Source: Liquidambar formosana | Lineage: Eukaryota > Streptophyta > Magnoliopsida > Saxifragales > Altingiaceae | DNA length: 64,000 nt | Reading direction: 5' to 3' | Assembly: GCA_039720395.1 (NCBI GenBank) | Contig: CM077822.1 | Location: forward strand, 25,373,578 to 25,437,577 | Shown here: one piece after another, positions 1 through 10,949 of the stretch | Layout: every line of letters begins with the position of its first letter | Position numbering within the stretch: the first letter of the stretch is position 1 | Notes under the pieces: generated by a model | Database searches by the model: none | Told to the model about the DNA's origin: nothing | The model's input: the letters and a program-made list of their open reading frames with translations, nothing else | Program-made: the position numbers and the translations under genes

Positions 1-707
1 GATTAAGACGTCTTAAACAGAATCAGACGTCTTAAATCGATTTCAGACGTCTGAATCTCTCGAGACTGACCAATAATGGCTAGTTTTTCAAACGGTCTTT
101 TGAGCATTAAATGTCCACCAAACCATTTTTCTCGGTATTTATTGCTACAGAACGGTCACTTGGACCCCTTGGGCTATATATACATGAGTTAAACTCATTT
201 ATGAGTATTTATTGAGCTAAAAACAAGATCATTAATTTACAAGCCCTAATTTCACTTGTGAGCATTTATTGAGATACAATCAATAGCTGAGTGAGCTTTT
301 AATTTCTGTGTATCCACTCTTTTGAGAGAGTTTCTTGAGCACAAAAACATACTCAAATCATCTTGTATTCAAGGGTTGAGAGAAACCCCATTTGTAAGTA
401 CTTGAAGAGTGTGTCTTGGACAAGTGTTGGTGAAGAACACTTGGAGTTGTAAAGGTTTGCTACTCCACCTTGAAGGAGAGTGATAGTGGATTGGTGAATC
501 CTCAAGCGAGCTCTTGAGGCGAAGACGTAGGCGGGAAGGCCGAACCTCGTTAAATCGTTTGCATTCTCTTACTCTTAATCTCTTTATTATTGCTTCTTCT
601 TGTATTTACCTTTACTTGCAATAATTTGATTTTGAGTTTGCAATTAATTTTTAATTTGGCCAATAACCCTATTCACCCCCCTCTAGGGTTATATATTTGG
701 GACAACA
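1..707 (+). repeat. 5' LTR of Copia I (left end cut by window)
   Basis: Matches 24069-24777 along its whole length. It ends ...TTGGGACAACA directly before a degenerate tRNA-Met primer site. It begins inside a run of AAGACGTCTT/CAGACGTCTG palindromes, followed by a TATA-like stretch near 175-182 that probably marks the U3 promoter. R/U5 follow, with the plant-LTR string CCTATTCACCCCCCTCTAGGG near the end. Confidence 0.9.
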
Positions 708-710
708 ATT

Positions 711-722
711 TATATCAGAGGC
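711..722 (+). other. Primer binding site of Copia I, degenerate
   Basis: TTATATCAGAGG lies 3 bases after the LTR end. It corresponds to the tRNA-iMet-complementary TGGTATCAGAGC that is intact in Copia II at 57062-57074. Mutations at three positions fit an inactive copy. Confidence 0.75.
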
Positions 723-763
723 CAACCTATTGCATTTGACATATTTGTCTTGCGAGGAACGAT

Positions 764-781
764 ATGGCCAACTATAGTGGT
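764..781 (+). pseudogene. First codons of Copia I gag, cut by LTR A
   Basis: ATG followed by codons for ANYSG is identical to the gag start of Copia II at 57019 (minus). The reading frame resumes at 3779 after LTR A. The duplicated target GTGGT occupies 777-781 and 3774-3778. Confidence 0.85.
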
Positions 782-3773
782 TGTAGACACCCCATTTTCA
801 CCCCCATGAGATCATAATAGCATTTGGTTAGGTTTAGAAGCATTTAGGAGTCCCTAAGCCTTAAAGGACACTTTTGCCCTTTTAAGCCTTAGGAGAATAG
901 GTCATCATTGCATGCATATTTTTGTCTCTTTGTTGAGTCCCATCACTTGCATTTAGTTTCTAGTGTCATTTTGGATATGTGTGCCAAATTTGGTTCAATT
1001 CCAGATAGGTTTGGATAGCCAATTAGAACTTTTGCGACTTGAAGGGCAATTTCGTCTTTTACTTCGTATATTTTCCAATTGACTTCCAAATTTGTTCCAG
1101 AGTGTTCCATTGACCTTATAATGATGAAATGAGCCTAATTGAAGTGCCAATTTAATTTATTGATAGGTTTTGGATTGGTTCACCACATTACCCTATGGTT
1201 AATTAATCTTTTTTCGGGTAATTGCCTCATGAAAACCCAGCCACTTGACCGTGGTCAGGGATTTTTGGTTCAAGAATATTCTAGGCTTATTCTACATTGA
1301 ATCCTTGAAATTTTGGCTTTTGAATCACTCAAATCGGAGTTAAAATGAAGAATTTAAGTCCGTTTGAAGTTAGGAGTCCAAACCGAGTCAAGAATCCTCA
1401 AAACTGAGGAAACCTGAGTTCACTCTCGGGTGACTGGTTCACCCAACCGGTCACCCGAGCGTTTTGTCTTGATTTGCCTCTCTTTGCATTTTTTACGGAA
1501 TAGGACTCTACCACTCCGAATTTCAGCCTTCTAAAGGACTTCTAAGCCTATTGGGAGATGGTTTTGAGTTGTTTAACATTCATGGGATTTAATTACAGCC
1601 CTAGATTGATTTTATGGTGAATTAATCTCAACCATTGGTTCATATGGTTGGTTGGTTATAAATAGAGGCTCATTCATCAACATAGGGGACTTTTGGTTTA
1701 TTTGACACTTCATATTCATAAGAGAGAGAGGGACCACGAGTTTGCACACACCCATATCACTTGGAGGAGGCTTTCTACTGCAATTTCAAAGGAGAACTAG
1801 AAGAGAACCAAGCCAAAGAGAATGAAGAACGCAGCGAAGACCTTTGCTTTGTTGTAAGTCTCCTTTGCATCCTTTTACGATTCCTTCTTCTTCTACTCCA
1901 TTCTCTACATAACTACGGCTTAGTATTGAATTAGGAATCATATATACTCTATATTTTAGAGTGTATATGATTTCAATATGATGAGAATGCATGTTAGTGG
2001 ATTAGGATTGCGAATTGTTTGCTGGTAGGATAGTTTCTCTCTCAAGGATAGAAGTACGCTTTGCATAAAAAATTAATTGATGTGTTTAGGCCATTTTCTC
2101 CTCATGGTTCAATTATATGCATGATTTTAAGCATCTTTTGTATAGGACACTTGCTATGTAAGCCTCATCTTCATAGGTGTATGGATGATTATTCTTTTCG
2201 AGGATAATTATCGTCCTTAGAGGGTAAGGTTGTGCATAGGTGCTTTCTAGAGTGTGTTTAAGTGCGCTGTGAGTTCTTTTGCACTCTTAGGTATATATTT
2301 TACGTAGGATATGTGAAGAAATCATTCATACAGAGTGATTTCTACGTAAAATTATCTCCAGATAGTTTTACTTAAGAAAGCTCGCCGTAAGGATGATTAT
2401 TTCACATTCTTACATAAAATACTTACCTAAGGCATCATGGTAGATTTTCTTTTCATGTTTAGGATCGTCATATGATATTTTCATCATGATAATGCCTATT
2501 TAGCATGTTTTTGATAGTTTTGTGCATGTTAGGGTGTTTAGAGCATATAGGAGCATATTAGGTTTGTGTTTTTCTTTTGATCCTTGTTATTTGCATGAGT
2601 ATTAGGTCATTATATGTATGTTTATTATTCTGTTCATATTTGAATTAGGTTTTCTAATGATGATTTGAGCATGAATATGGTTGGTTCGGGCTTCATAATT
2701 GCCCTATAGAATATATAGGGTGATTAATTGGTGTTTTCTCGATGATTCAGGATAATTTGCATATGGTAAGTGGTTCATGGTAAGTCTTTTGTGAATTTTT
2801 CTCTTCTCTCCCCTCGGGTTATTGTCTTTACTTTGAATTAGAAGTCCCAAGTTTCCAACTTACATAAAATTCTGTTTTATTTGGAGTTCTATTCGCTTTT
2901 GAATTTAAATCTCTTTAGAAGTCTATTTGAGTTAGAATTCTATTCTTTCTCAAATACCTAATTTTTCTTAAACTACTTTTGGAAACTCCTAAGTTTTAAA
3001 ACCTTTCTTAAGTTGGAAACTTAGGGTTTATAGTTCATTGTAAAGGGAGTAACCCCTTCTCAATCGAACTACGTGGACTTTGATCCTTACATCTTTGTTT
3101 GTAAGGTACGTAGGCGCTCATTTGATGTTCAAGTCCGCCCTAAGATACTAAGTATCCTAGGTTTTCTTTTTCTTTCTTTTTATCCATTTGTCCATCACAT
3201 ATATGCTAGAGGAGTAGGATGGACCCATGCTTCATTATTTATCCATCACATATGATTGGTAGAGGAGTAGGATGGATTTTTTTGCTTATTCTCTCCCTCT
3301 TATACCTGCTTTCCATATCTCTCTTATTTGTTCATGGATGTTTACATGCTTTATGGATGTTTATGGATGAATGTGGATTATTTATGGATGATTCTTTGCA
3401 TATGCATGGTGACTAATTAGGAAGTGATTGAAATAGCTCATATAAATTCAGAGATACATTTTGGGGCGATGTGGGTGCCTATAGAATGTTTCCTAGAACC
3501 TTCCCACATCGTAACTTAGTCTCCGAATCCTCTCTTGTTTTGATTAGACCTGCTTTTTCTTGATCGGAGTCATGTGTTTGGTTTTCTAAAGGTTTCTTTA
3601 AAACTATTTTCAAAGGTTTTCCTTTTTTCCTTAAAAAATGTGGTGGCGACTCCTTGTTTGTTATGTTTTTGTGAACTTTTTGAAAACCAGATTTTTATTA
3701 ATTTAAATATCTACAAGTTTTTTTAAAAGAAGGGTTCTTCCTTCCTCCTCCAGATCGAAACCCGTGGTTCACA
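782..3773 (+). mobile_element. LTR A: solo LTR (about 3.0 kb), divergent subfamily
   Basis: Begins TGTAGACACCCC, ends GTGGTTCACA, and is flanked by the exact 5-bp duplication GTGGT within Copia I gag. It has no coding capacity and no long direct terminal repeats, so it reads as a solo LTR rather than a complete element. Its 3' third matches the B/C/G/H/I/M family: the ACTACGTGGACTTTGATCC block near 3069, hairpins at 3085-3106, 3139-3161 and 3468-3510, and TGGCGACTCC at 3644-3653. Its 5' part is different. A small inverted repeat around GACTGGTTCACCCAACCGGTC lies near 1430-1453. Gypsy (Tat/Ogre-like) origin is only a guess. Confidence 0.88.
3085..3510 (+). other. Hairpin module conserved in the A/B/C/G/H/I/M LTR family (reference copy)
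   Basis: Three inverted repeats are seen. 3085-3091 pairs with 3100-3106 (CCTTACA/TGTAAGG). 3139-3148 pairs with 3152-3161 apart from one mismatch. 3468-3475 pairs with 3503-3510 (GATGTGGG/CCCACATC) around an inner hairpin. The same positions in other copies carry different bases that still pair, for example CCATG/CATGG and GACATGGG/CCCATGTC in B. A role in the LTR transcript (packaging, reverse transcription, stability) is inference. Confidence 0.6.
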
Positions 3774-4537
3774 GTGGTAACGGATTCACCGAAGGACAAT
3801 CGTCCAATAGACCACCACTTTTCAATGGAGATGCATCTCTATATAATTTCTGGAAAATTAGAATGCAAATTTTTATTCAATCCACTAGTTATGAGCTGTG
3901 GAATATCACTTCTAAGGGACCTTTGATCCCTACTAAAGTGGTAGATGGAGTTACACTTCCTAAAGTACCACAAGAATACACTACAGCTGACCATAAGTCC
4001 TTTGAACTTAATTCTAAAGCCATTGGCTTACTGTATTATGCTCTAACTAATGATGAGTTTAGGAAAATCTCTAGGTGCACTAGTGCCAAAGAGATATGGG
4101 ATACATTAGAGGTCACCTATGAAGGAACATCTTAAGTAAAAGAAGCAAAGATTAACATGCTTGTTTGTGAATATGAAATGTTCAAAATGAAAAAGGATGA
4201 ATCTATTAGAGACATGTTTGGTAGATTTAATGCTATCATTAATCCTTTGAGTTCTCTTGGAAAGACTTACATTAACTTTGAATTTGTAAGAAAAATTCTT
4301 AGGAGCTTGCCTAAGCAATGGGATGTCCTCACCACTACTCTACTTCAATCAAAGGAGCTATCATCAATAACCTTGAGTGATCTTGACGGCAACCTAGTCA
4401 CACAAGAACTCACATTCAAAGCTCGTGAAATTGATGAAGGGAAGACATCTAAGAGCATGGCTCTCAAAGCCTCACAAGATGAAGAAGAACCACCAAGTGA
4501 AGAGTGTGAGAATGAAGAAGATGAAGACATAGCTTTC
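3774..4537 (+). pseudogene. gag: Copia I gag, N-terminal and central part
   Basis: Encodes the UBN2/retrotrans-gag type capsid region. The N-terminal FNGDAS...FWKIRMQIF block is followed by ELWNIT, KEIWDTLEVTYEG and MLVCEYEMFKMKKDESI. Gag is the structural protein that would assemble the particle around element RNA. The frame continues from the stub at 764-781. An in-frame TAA at 4133-4135 replaces a glutamine codon and disrupts the gene. Translation then runs in the same frame into the acidic stretch ECENEEDEDIAF, where LTR B is inserted with target duplication CTTTC at 4533-4537. The rest of gag resumes at 12931. The Copia II homologue aligns throughout. Confidence 0.9.
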
Positions 4538-5259
4538 TGTCACACCCCATTTTTGCACCACCTTACTAGGGCTCATCATTTCATGCATGTTTTTGTTTTG
4601 TTTTTGAGTTTAGTCACTTGCATTAGTTTTTTAGAGTCACAAGGACAATGGATATGAATTTTGGTTCAATTCGGAGTTGATCTTGAGGGATAATAAGAGC
4701 TTTTGTGACTTGAGGGGCATAATCGTCTTTTAAGTCCCAAACTTTTCATTTGACCTTGGAATAATCTCCAATTTGTCAATTGGAGTTCATATGGATCCAT
4801 ATGAGGTATTTCTAGGTTCAATTTGATGAATCAATGGCTTGGGATTAAAATGGCTCGACGTAGTTTAAGTTGGTTAATTGACTCTCCTTTGGGTTAGCTC
4901 TAATTGACTCACAATTACCAATCAAACCTTTTCAAATTGACTTTCATTAGTCATTATTTTGTCCCTAAAATTGTTTTAGAAAGTTTAATTTTGATATGGA
5001 AAGCATTTGGTTTGATCCTATGTGCATACCTATGCTTAGCGAAGGTAGAGCATAGCGATTAACTGCCTTTGTCAAACCTAACCGTGCCCCCATGGTTAGT
5101 GGTTTTCACCCTAAAATATTCAAAAATGTATTCCTCATCGAATCACGATTGTTTTGGCTTTTGTTTCATCAAAATCAGAGTTAATTTGCCCCCTGAAACA
5201 CTTCTAGAAGAATTAGGAGTCAAAATAGGCAAAAATCCGGAATGGGCTCAGGTGACCAC

Positions 5260-8200
5260 TATGAACCCCGGAAATTGGGCCCACAAGGATTGGAAAGAAA
5301 AATAGGGTTTGAAAACGAAAAGGAGTCGCCACCTTATTTTTTAAAGGAAACAAGAAAACCCTAAAAATAGTTTTGTTTTAAGAAAACAATTTGAATGACT
5401 CCATGTTTAAAAAGGAAAAGCAAAAACCAGTCTTTTGGAAACCAAAGAAATCGGGGATTCGGAGGCTAAGTTATGACATGGGAAGGTTCTAGGCAAAGCC
5501 TATAGGCACCCATGTCACCGTTTCGGTCTCTCGATTTATTTGGGCTAAATTAAAATCTTTTCATACAAAAATCAGCAAGTATATCATCACAAGAATTGCA
5601 TGCATATCATATATTCCATTCATCCATCCATGCATAATAAGCAAATAAAAACATAAAATAAAGAAAAGAAAAGAAAAAAGAAAGAAACCTAGGATACTTG
5701 AATCCTAGAACGGACTTGAGCCTCACGAAGTGCGCCTACGTACTATGCAACGAAATACATGGATCAAAGTCCACATAGTACGATTAGAACAGGGTTAAAT
5801 CCTAATACAAACCTATGGTAAAAACCCTAGGTTCCCTTATTTGAAAAAGAGTTGGATAAACCAAGTTTGAATTTATAAAGAATTCCACAAGATGGAAACT
5901 TTAACAGAATTTTGTTTATTAAGGAAACCTCTAATTATACCATAAACTCATATTAGGAAATAACCCTAAATAAGGAGAAGAGAAAGAGTTAAGGAAGGGA
6001 GGTGAATTGGGGCACCTTCACACCCGCTTACCTGAGCGCAATAGCTCCAAGCATTAGCAATTTTCAAGCATTGGCAGCCCTATTTGCCACAGGACTAATA
6101 CCACACCTATTTGCACCCTTACATTTGCTCAAAACCATGCAAACACAATGATATATAAATCTGGACAGAATAGTATTAAGGCCTAAATTGATTCACTAAT
6201 CAGGCTTACAGCAAAAACAGCGAACAATAATAAGCTCTAACACAATCCTAGAACCATATCATGCATAAAACCCTAGAAATCAACTAACATGCATGCATAA
6301 ATATCATAGTTATTCCATATGTAAAACATATACAGCTACTATGAAGAAAAATCAATAAAAAGTTCCATTTTAACATGCTGTATGAAACTAGCCTAAAATA
6401 AGGACCTAAAAACCCTAAACTCACAAATATGCTTAAAAACACACAAAACAAACTCTAAACATGCTAAAATCAAACTAAACAGAACCTAAATCATGCATAT
6501 TAACTAACTAAAGCAATAGAACATGATAAAAATCCTAACTCTAACATACAATAACACTATTCTAACACAAAGACAACAGAAGCACAAGAATCACAACTAT
6601 GCTTAAAAAAACATAGGACAGTCCTAAAGCATGCTAAACGCATGATAAACAGTAAATATTTCATGTATATTAACTAGCTAGAGTGTTAATACATGATAAA
6701 AATGCTACCTTTAACATGCAATAAGCCTATTCTATATGAAAACCTATATTCAGCATGAATAAGGAGTAAGGTTACCTTAAGAAGAAGCTTCCTTGCTGCT
6801 GTAGAGACTCTCTTCTTCCTTTTATGGATGATTTGAATCAATGTTCTTCAAGGCTACAGCAAGAACTCCAGCTCTCCTTCAAGTCTCTCTCTCTCTTATT
6901 TTCTCTCAAGCACTTAGGTTTTTAGGCATAAAGTGGCTCCTCTTATGCTAAAGCATAGGGGGTATTTATAGACTTCACTAAGGATTAACCAATGGCTGGG
7001 ATTAAAACCCTAGAAATTAATCCAAGGGCTATTAGAGACCCCCTTGGGGCTTAAGTAACTCAGAAGTTACCAAAAAATAGAAGGAAACTCGTCCAAAAGA
7101 GCCCAAATATGTCAAAATAGGCAAGAGTCCGCTTCAGCAAGGAAGTATAGTGAAAATAGGAAAGTGGTCTTGGGTGACCACCAGGGCCTAGGCGGCTAGC
7201 CACCTGGGCCCAGGCGGCTAGCCGCTCGGGGCTGGGTGGTCACCCGAGCCCACTTCGGATTTTTGCCTATTTTGACTCTTAATTCTTCTAGAAGTGTTTC
7301 AGGGGGCAAATTAACTCCGATTTTGATGAAACAAAAGCCAAAATGACCGTGTTTCGATGGGGAATACATTTTTGAACATTTTAGGGTGAAAACCACTAAC
7401 CATGGGGGCATGGTTAGGTTTGAAAAAGGCGGTTAACCGCTATGCTCTACCTTTGCTAAGCATAGGTGTGAACCCCCAGAAAACGGCCCACGAGGGTTTG
7501 GCAAAAGATGGGTGAAAGACAACAAACGAAAAGGAGTCGCCACCTCATTTTTTAGGGAAAAGAGGAAAACCACAAAAATGTTTTATTTTCAAAACCACAT
7601 GACTCAATTAAAAGAAAAGCAAAGTCTTTAAAACCAGAAAATTGGATTCGGGGGCTAAGTTACGACATGGGAAGGTTCTGGGCAAAGCCCATAGGCACCC
7701 ACATCGCTTGAGTTGGTCTCTTAATTCGATTGGGCTAACTTAAGATCTTTTTCACTCAAATATCAGCATATATCATCACAAGGCAGCATGCATATTATAT
7801 ATTCCATCCAATCATCCATACACAATCAAACAAATAAAATAAAATAGAAAAAGAAGAAAAGAAAAGAAAAGCCTAGGATACTTGGATCCTAGAACGGACT
7901 TGAGCCTCACAAAGAGCGCCTACGTACCATGCAACGAAATACATGGATCAAAGTCCACGTAGTTCGAAAAGAATAGGGTTACAACCTAATACAAACCTAT
8001 GGTAAAAACCCTAGGTTTCCTTATTTGAAGAATGTATTGAATAATCCAAAATTGAAAACCCCCACAAGAGGAAAACTTTGATAGAAAACCAGAATTTTAT
8101 TAATAAAGGAAACCCTTGATAATCACCATATGTTCGTATTAAGAAGTAACCCTAGGAGGGAGAAGAGAAAAGAAAGTAAGGAAAAGTGAATTAGGGCACT

Positions 8201-10949
8201 TCATACACTACTTACCTGAGCACAAAAGCTCCAAGCATTAGCCATTCCAAGCAATAGCAGCCCTATTTGCAATAGGACAAGCATTGTACCTGTTTGCACC
8301 CTTACAAGTGTACAAAATCATGCAAAGAGAGCAATATACTAATCTGGACAGAATCATAACAAGGCCTAAAATTATCAATTTATCATGCAAACAACAAGAA
8401 TAATGAATAACTAAGGACCCTAACTCAATCCTATATGCAATGACCTAGCTAACATGCATAAAAACCTATGAGAAACATGCTAACAATCATGAGAGACTTC
8501 AATAATATCAATAAACATGATAACTAAGACCATTCTAACCAAAAAGATGATATTTTATGTAAATTATGAAAACAGGCCTTCCGACGGCGAGCTTTCTTAA
8601 GCGAAACTATCCTAAGATAATTTCACGTAAAAAAGTCACTATGGGGAGGTGCAATCATCATATCCTACATAAAATATATATACTAGAATACCATAGAAGT
8701 GATTTCATGCTTAAACACATCATAGAAAGCTCTCATGCAACACTTTACTTAACAGAAAGGATAATTATCCTTAGAAAAGGATAATATCTCCAAAAACCCT
8801 ATAAAATCTACTATATGAATGCAAACCTAGCATGATTCAACTATATGCAGCATATATAGAATGACTATGATAAGAAATTACTCACAGAGTTAAGCTAAGC
8901 ATACTGTATGAAACCAGTGTGACTTTAGGGTTATCGAAACCCTAATCTCACAACTATGCATAAAAACCTATGAAAAGACTCTAACACATGCTCAAATCAT
9001 CATGAATATCATTCATATCATGTATATTAACTAACAGGAACATCAACTCATACAATTATCACAGCAACCTAAACATATGAACTATGCATGATTTAAGAGG
9101 ATAGAAAAGGTAACGCTATCCAATTCTTAGTAAACCAGGGATTATCAAGCATATAAAGCCATAAATCATCTCAAAATCATTCATAATACATCCTAAAAGC
9201 ATTGAACTATCCTAACATATGGAGTTACATCATGCACTAGAACTATTATAGAAGAAGAAGGAGAAGGAGAAGGAGATAACCCATGTTCAGCATTTAAGAG
9301 ACATGCTTACCTCTTGTAGAACCTTCCTTGTCTTCAAACTCCTTGTTTCCTTGCTTGCTTGGGGTTGAAGAGCCTCCTCTTGATGTCCTTCTAGCTCTCC
9401 AAACTCGTAACTCCCTCTCTATCTAAGTATAAAGTGCAATTCACCTCTCCCTATGTGCTGAATATCATGTCCTTTATATAGAGAACTGACCCCATGAACT
9501 AATGGCTAAGATTAATTCATTAAATAATGATCCTAGGGCTATTAGAGACTCTCTTCGTACTCAAACAACTCAAACTTACACACTCCTAAGAGAAAACAAG
9601 TTGTAATGGCAGAGGAAACCGTCAAAAGAGGGAGAGGAGAGTCAGAAGTTGAGTTGAGGACGGAGTCCTCGGGTGACCAACTAGGCCTGGACGGTTAGCC
9701 GTCTGGGCTTGGACGGCTGACCGTCCAGCCCCGGATGGTTACCCAAGGGCTCTCCCCTTTTGCTTCGGTTTTGACTTCTACTTGCTTCAGAAGTCCTAAA
9801 ATGTTCAAATTAAGTCCGATTTTGACGAAAGAAAAGCCAAAACGACCGTGTTTCGAAGGGGAACACATTTTTAAGTATTTTAGGACAAAAATCCTGAACC
9901 ATGGGTGCATGGTTAGGTTTTACAAAGGTGGTTAACCATGGTGCTTCACCGTCGCTAAGCTGGGTTTGTACACAAGGTCGAACCAAATGCTTTCCCAATC
10001 GAAATTCGATCTTTTTAAACATATCTAGGATGTAAATAAAGCCCAATTGAAGTTAAATGAGAGAAAATTGATTGGGTCTTGTGAGTCAAGTTGAGCAAAC
10101 CAAGAAAGGGTCTTTTAGCCAACTCGAACCGTTATGAGCCAAATTGATCTTAAACCATTAATTCATGAAATTGAACCTATATATAGACTCTATGTACCCA
10201 TATGAACTCAAAGGAATGACTCGGGATTCATTCTAAGGTCAAATGGAAAATATACGGCTTAAAAGACGATTATGCCTTTAAAGTCGCAAAAGTTCTTATT
10301 GACTATCGAGACGAACTCCAAATCACTTCAAAATTCATACACATGATATTTAATGGCATAGAAACTCAATGCAAAAGACTAGACTCGAAAAGAACTCAAA
10401 ATCCTACATGAAATGCTATATCCTAGTTAAGGTGGCAAAAATGGGGTGTGACAATAAGCATGCACATAGTATCAAACCAAATTCTTTCCTTATCGAAATT
10501 AAGCCTTCTAAAACACTTTTAGGGATAAAATGATGACTAATTAAAGTCCCTTTGAAAAGATTTGATTGGTAATTGTGAGTCAATTAGAGCTAACCCAAAG
10601 GAGGGTCAATTAACCAACTTGAACTACATCGAGCCATTTTAATCCCGAGCCATTGATTCATCAAATTAAACCTAGAAATACCTCATATGCATCCATATGA
10701 ACTCCAATTGACAATTTGGAGATCATTTCAAGGTCAAATGAAAAGTTTGGAACTTAAAAGACGATTATGCCCCTCAAGTCACAAAAGCTCTTATTATCCC
10801 TCAAGATCAACTCCGAATTGAACCAAAATTCATATTCATTGCCCTTGTGACTCTAGAAAACTAATGCAAGTGACTAGACACAAAAACAAAACAAAAACAT
10901 GCATGAAATGATGAGCCCTAGTAAGGTGGTGCAGAAATGGGGTGTGACA
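5260..10949 (-). mobile_element. LTR B': same family as B, reverse orientation, inserted in B
   Basis: Read on the minus strand it starts TGTCACACCCC at 10949 and ends ...GGTTCATA at 5260 (last CA degraded to TA). Flanks ACCAC (5255-5259) and ACCAT (10950-10954) are a target duplication with one mismatch, falling in the palindrome island of B. It is itself split by C at 7467-10453 and is about 2.7 kb without C. Family landmarks in reverse are the double hairpin at 5475-5516, a splice-donor-like CAGGTAAGC near 6028-6034, and palindromes GCGGCTAGCCGC and CCTGGGCCCAGG at 7160-7255. Confidence 0.88.
7467..10453 (-). mobile_element. LTR C: solo LTR inserted in B'
   Basis: Minus-strand start TGTCACACCCC at 10453, end ...GGGGGTTCACA at 7467; 2987 bp. 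Target duplication ATAGG (7462-7466) / ATAAG (10454-10458), one mismatch. Rejoining the flanks recovers the sequence of LTR B around 5010-5050, confirming the junction. Belongs to the second subfamily, shared with G, I and M, recognised by its start ending CACCTTAACTAGG. The double hairpin is at 7664-7705 and a palindrome island (GACGGCTGACCGTC type) at about 9677-9740. No coding capacity. Confidence 0.9.

Noticed and set aside
5069..5305. Short frames of similar sequence in several LTRs (5069-5305, 7196-7411, 9695-9910, 22585-22875, 30624-30989, 40174-40368), sharing a PWL...LK..KM.SPSKHG pattern
   Set aside because: They lie upstream of the LTR TATA box in a block conserved at DNA level. 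The resemblance follows from shared nucleotide ancestry, and their ends and lengths are not conserved.
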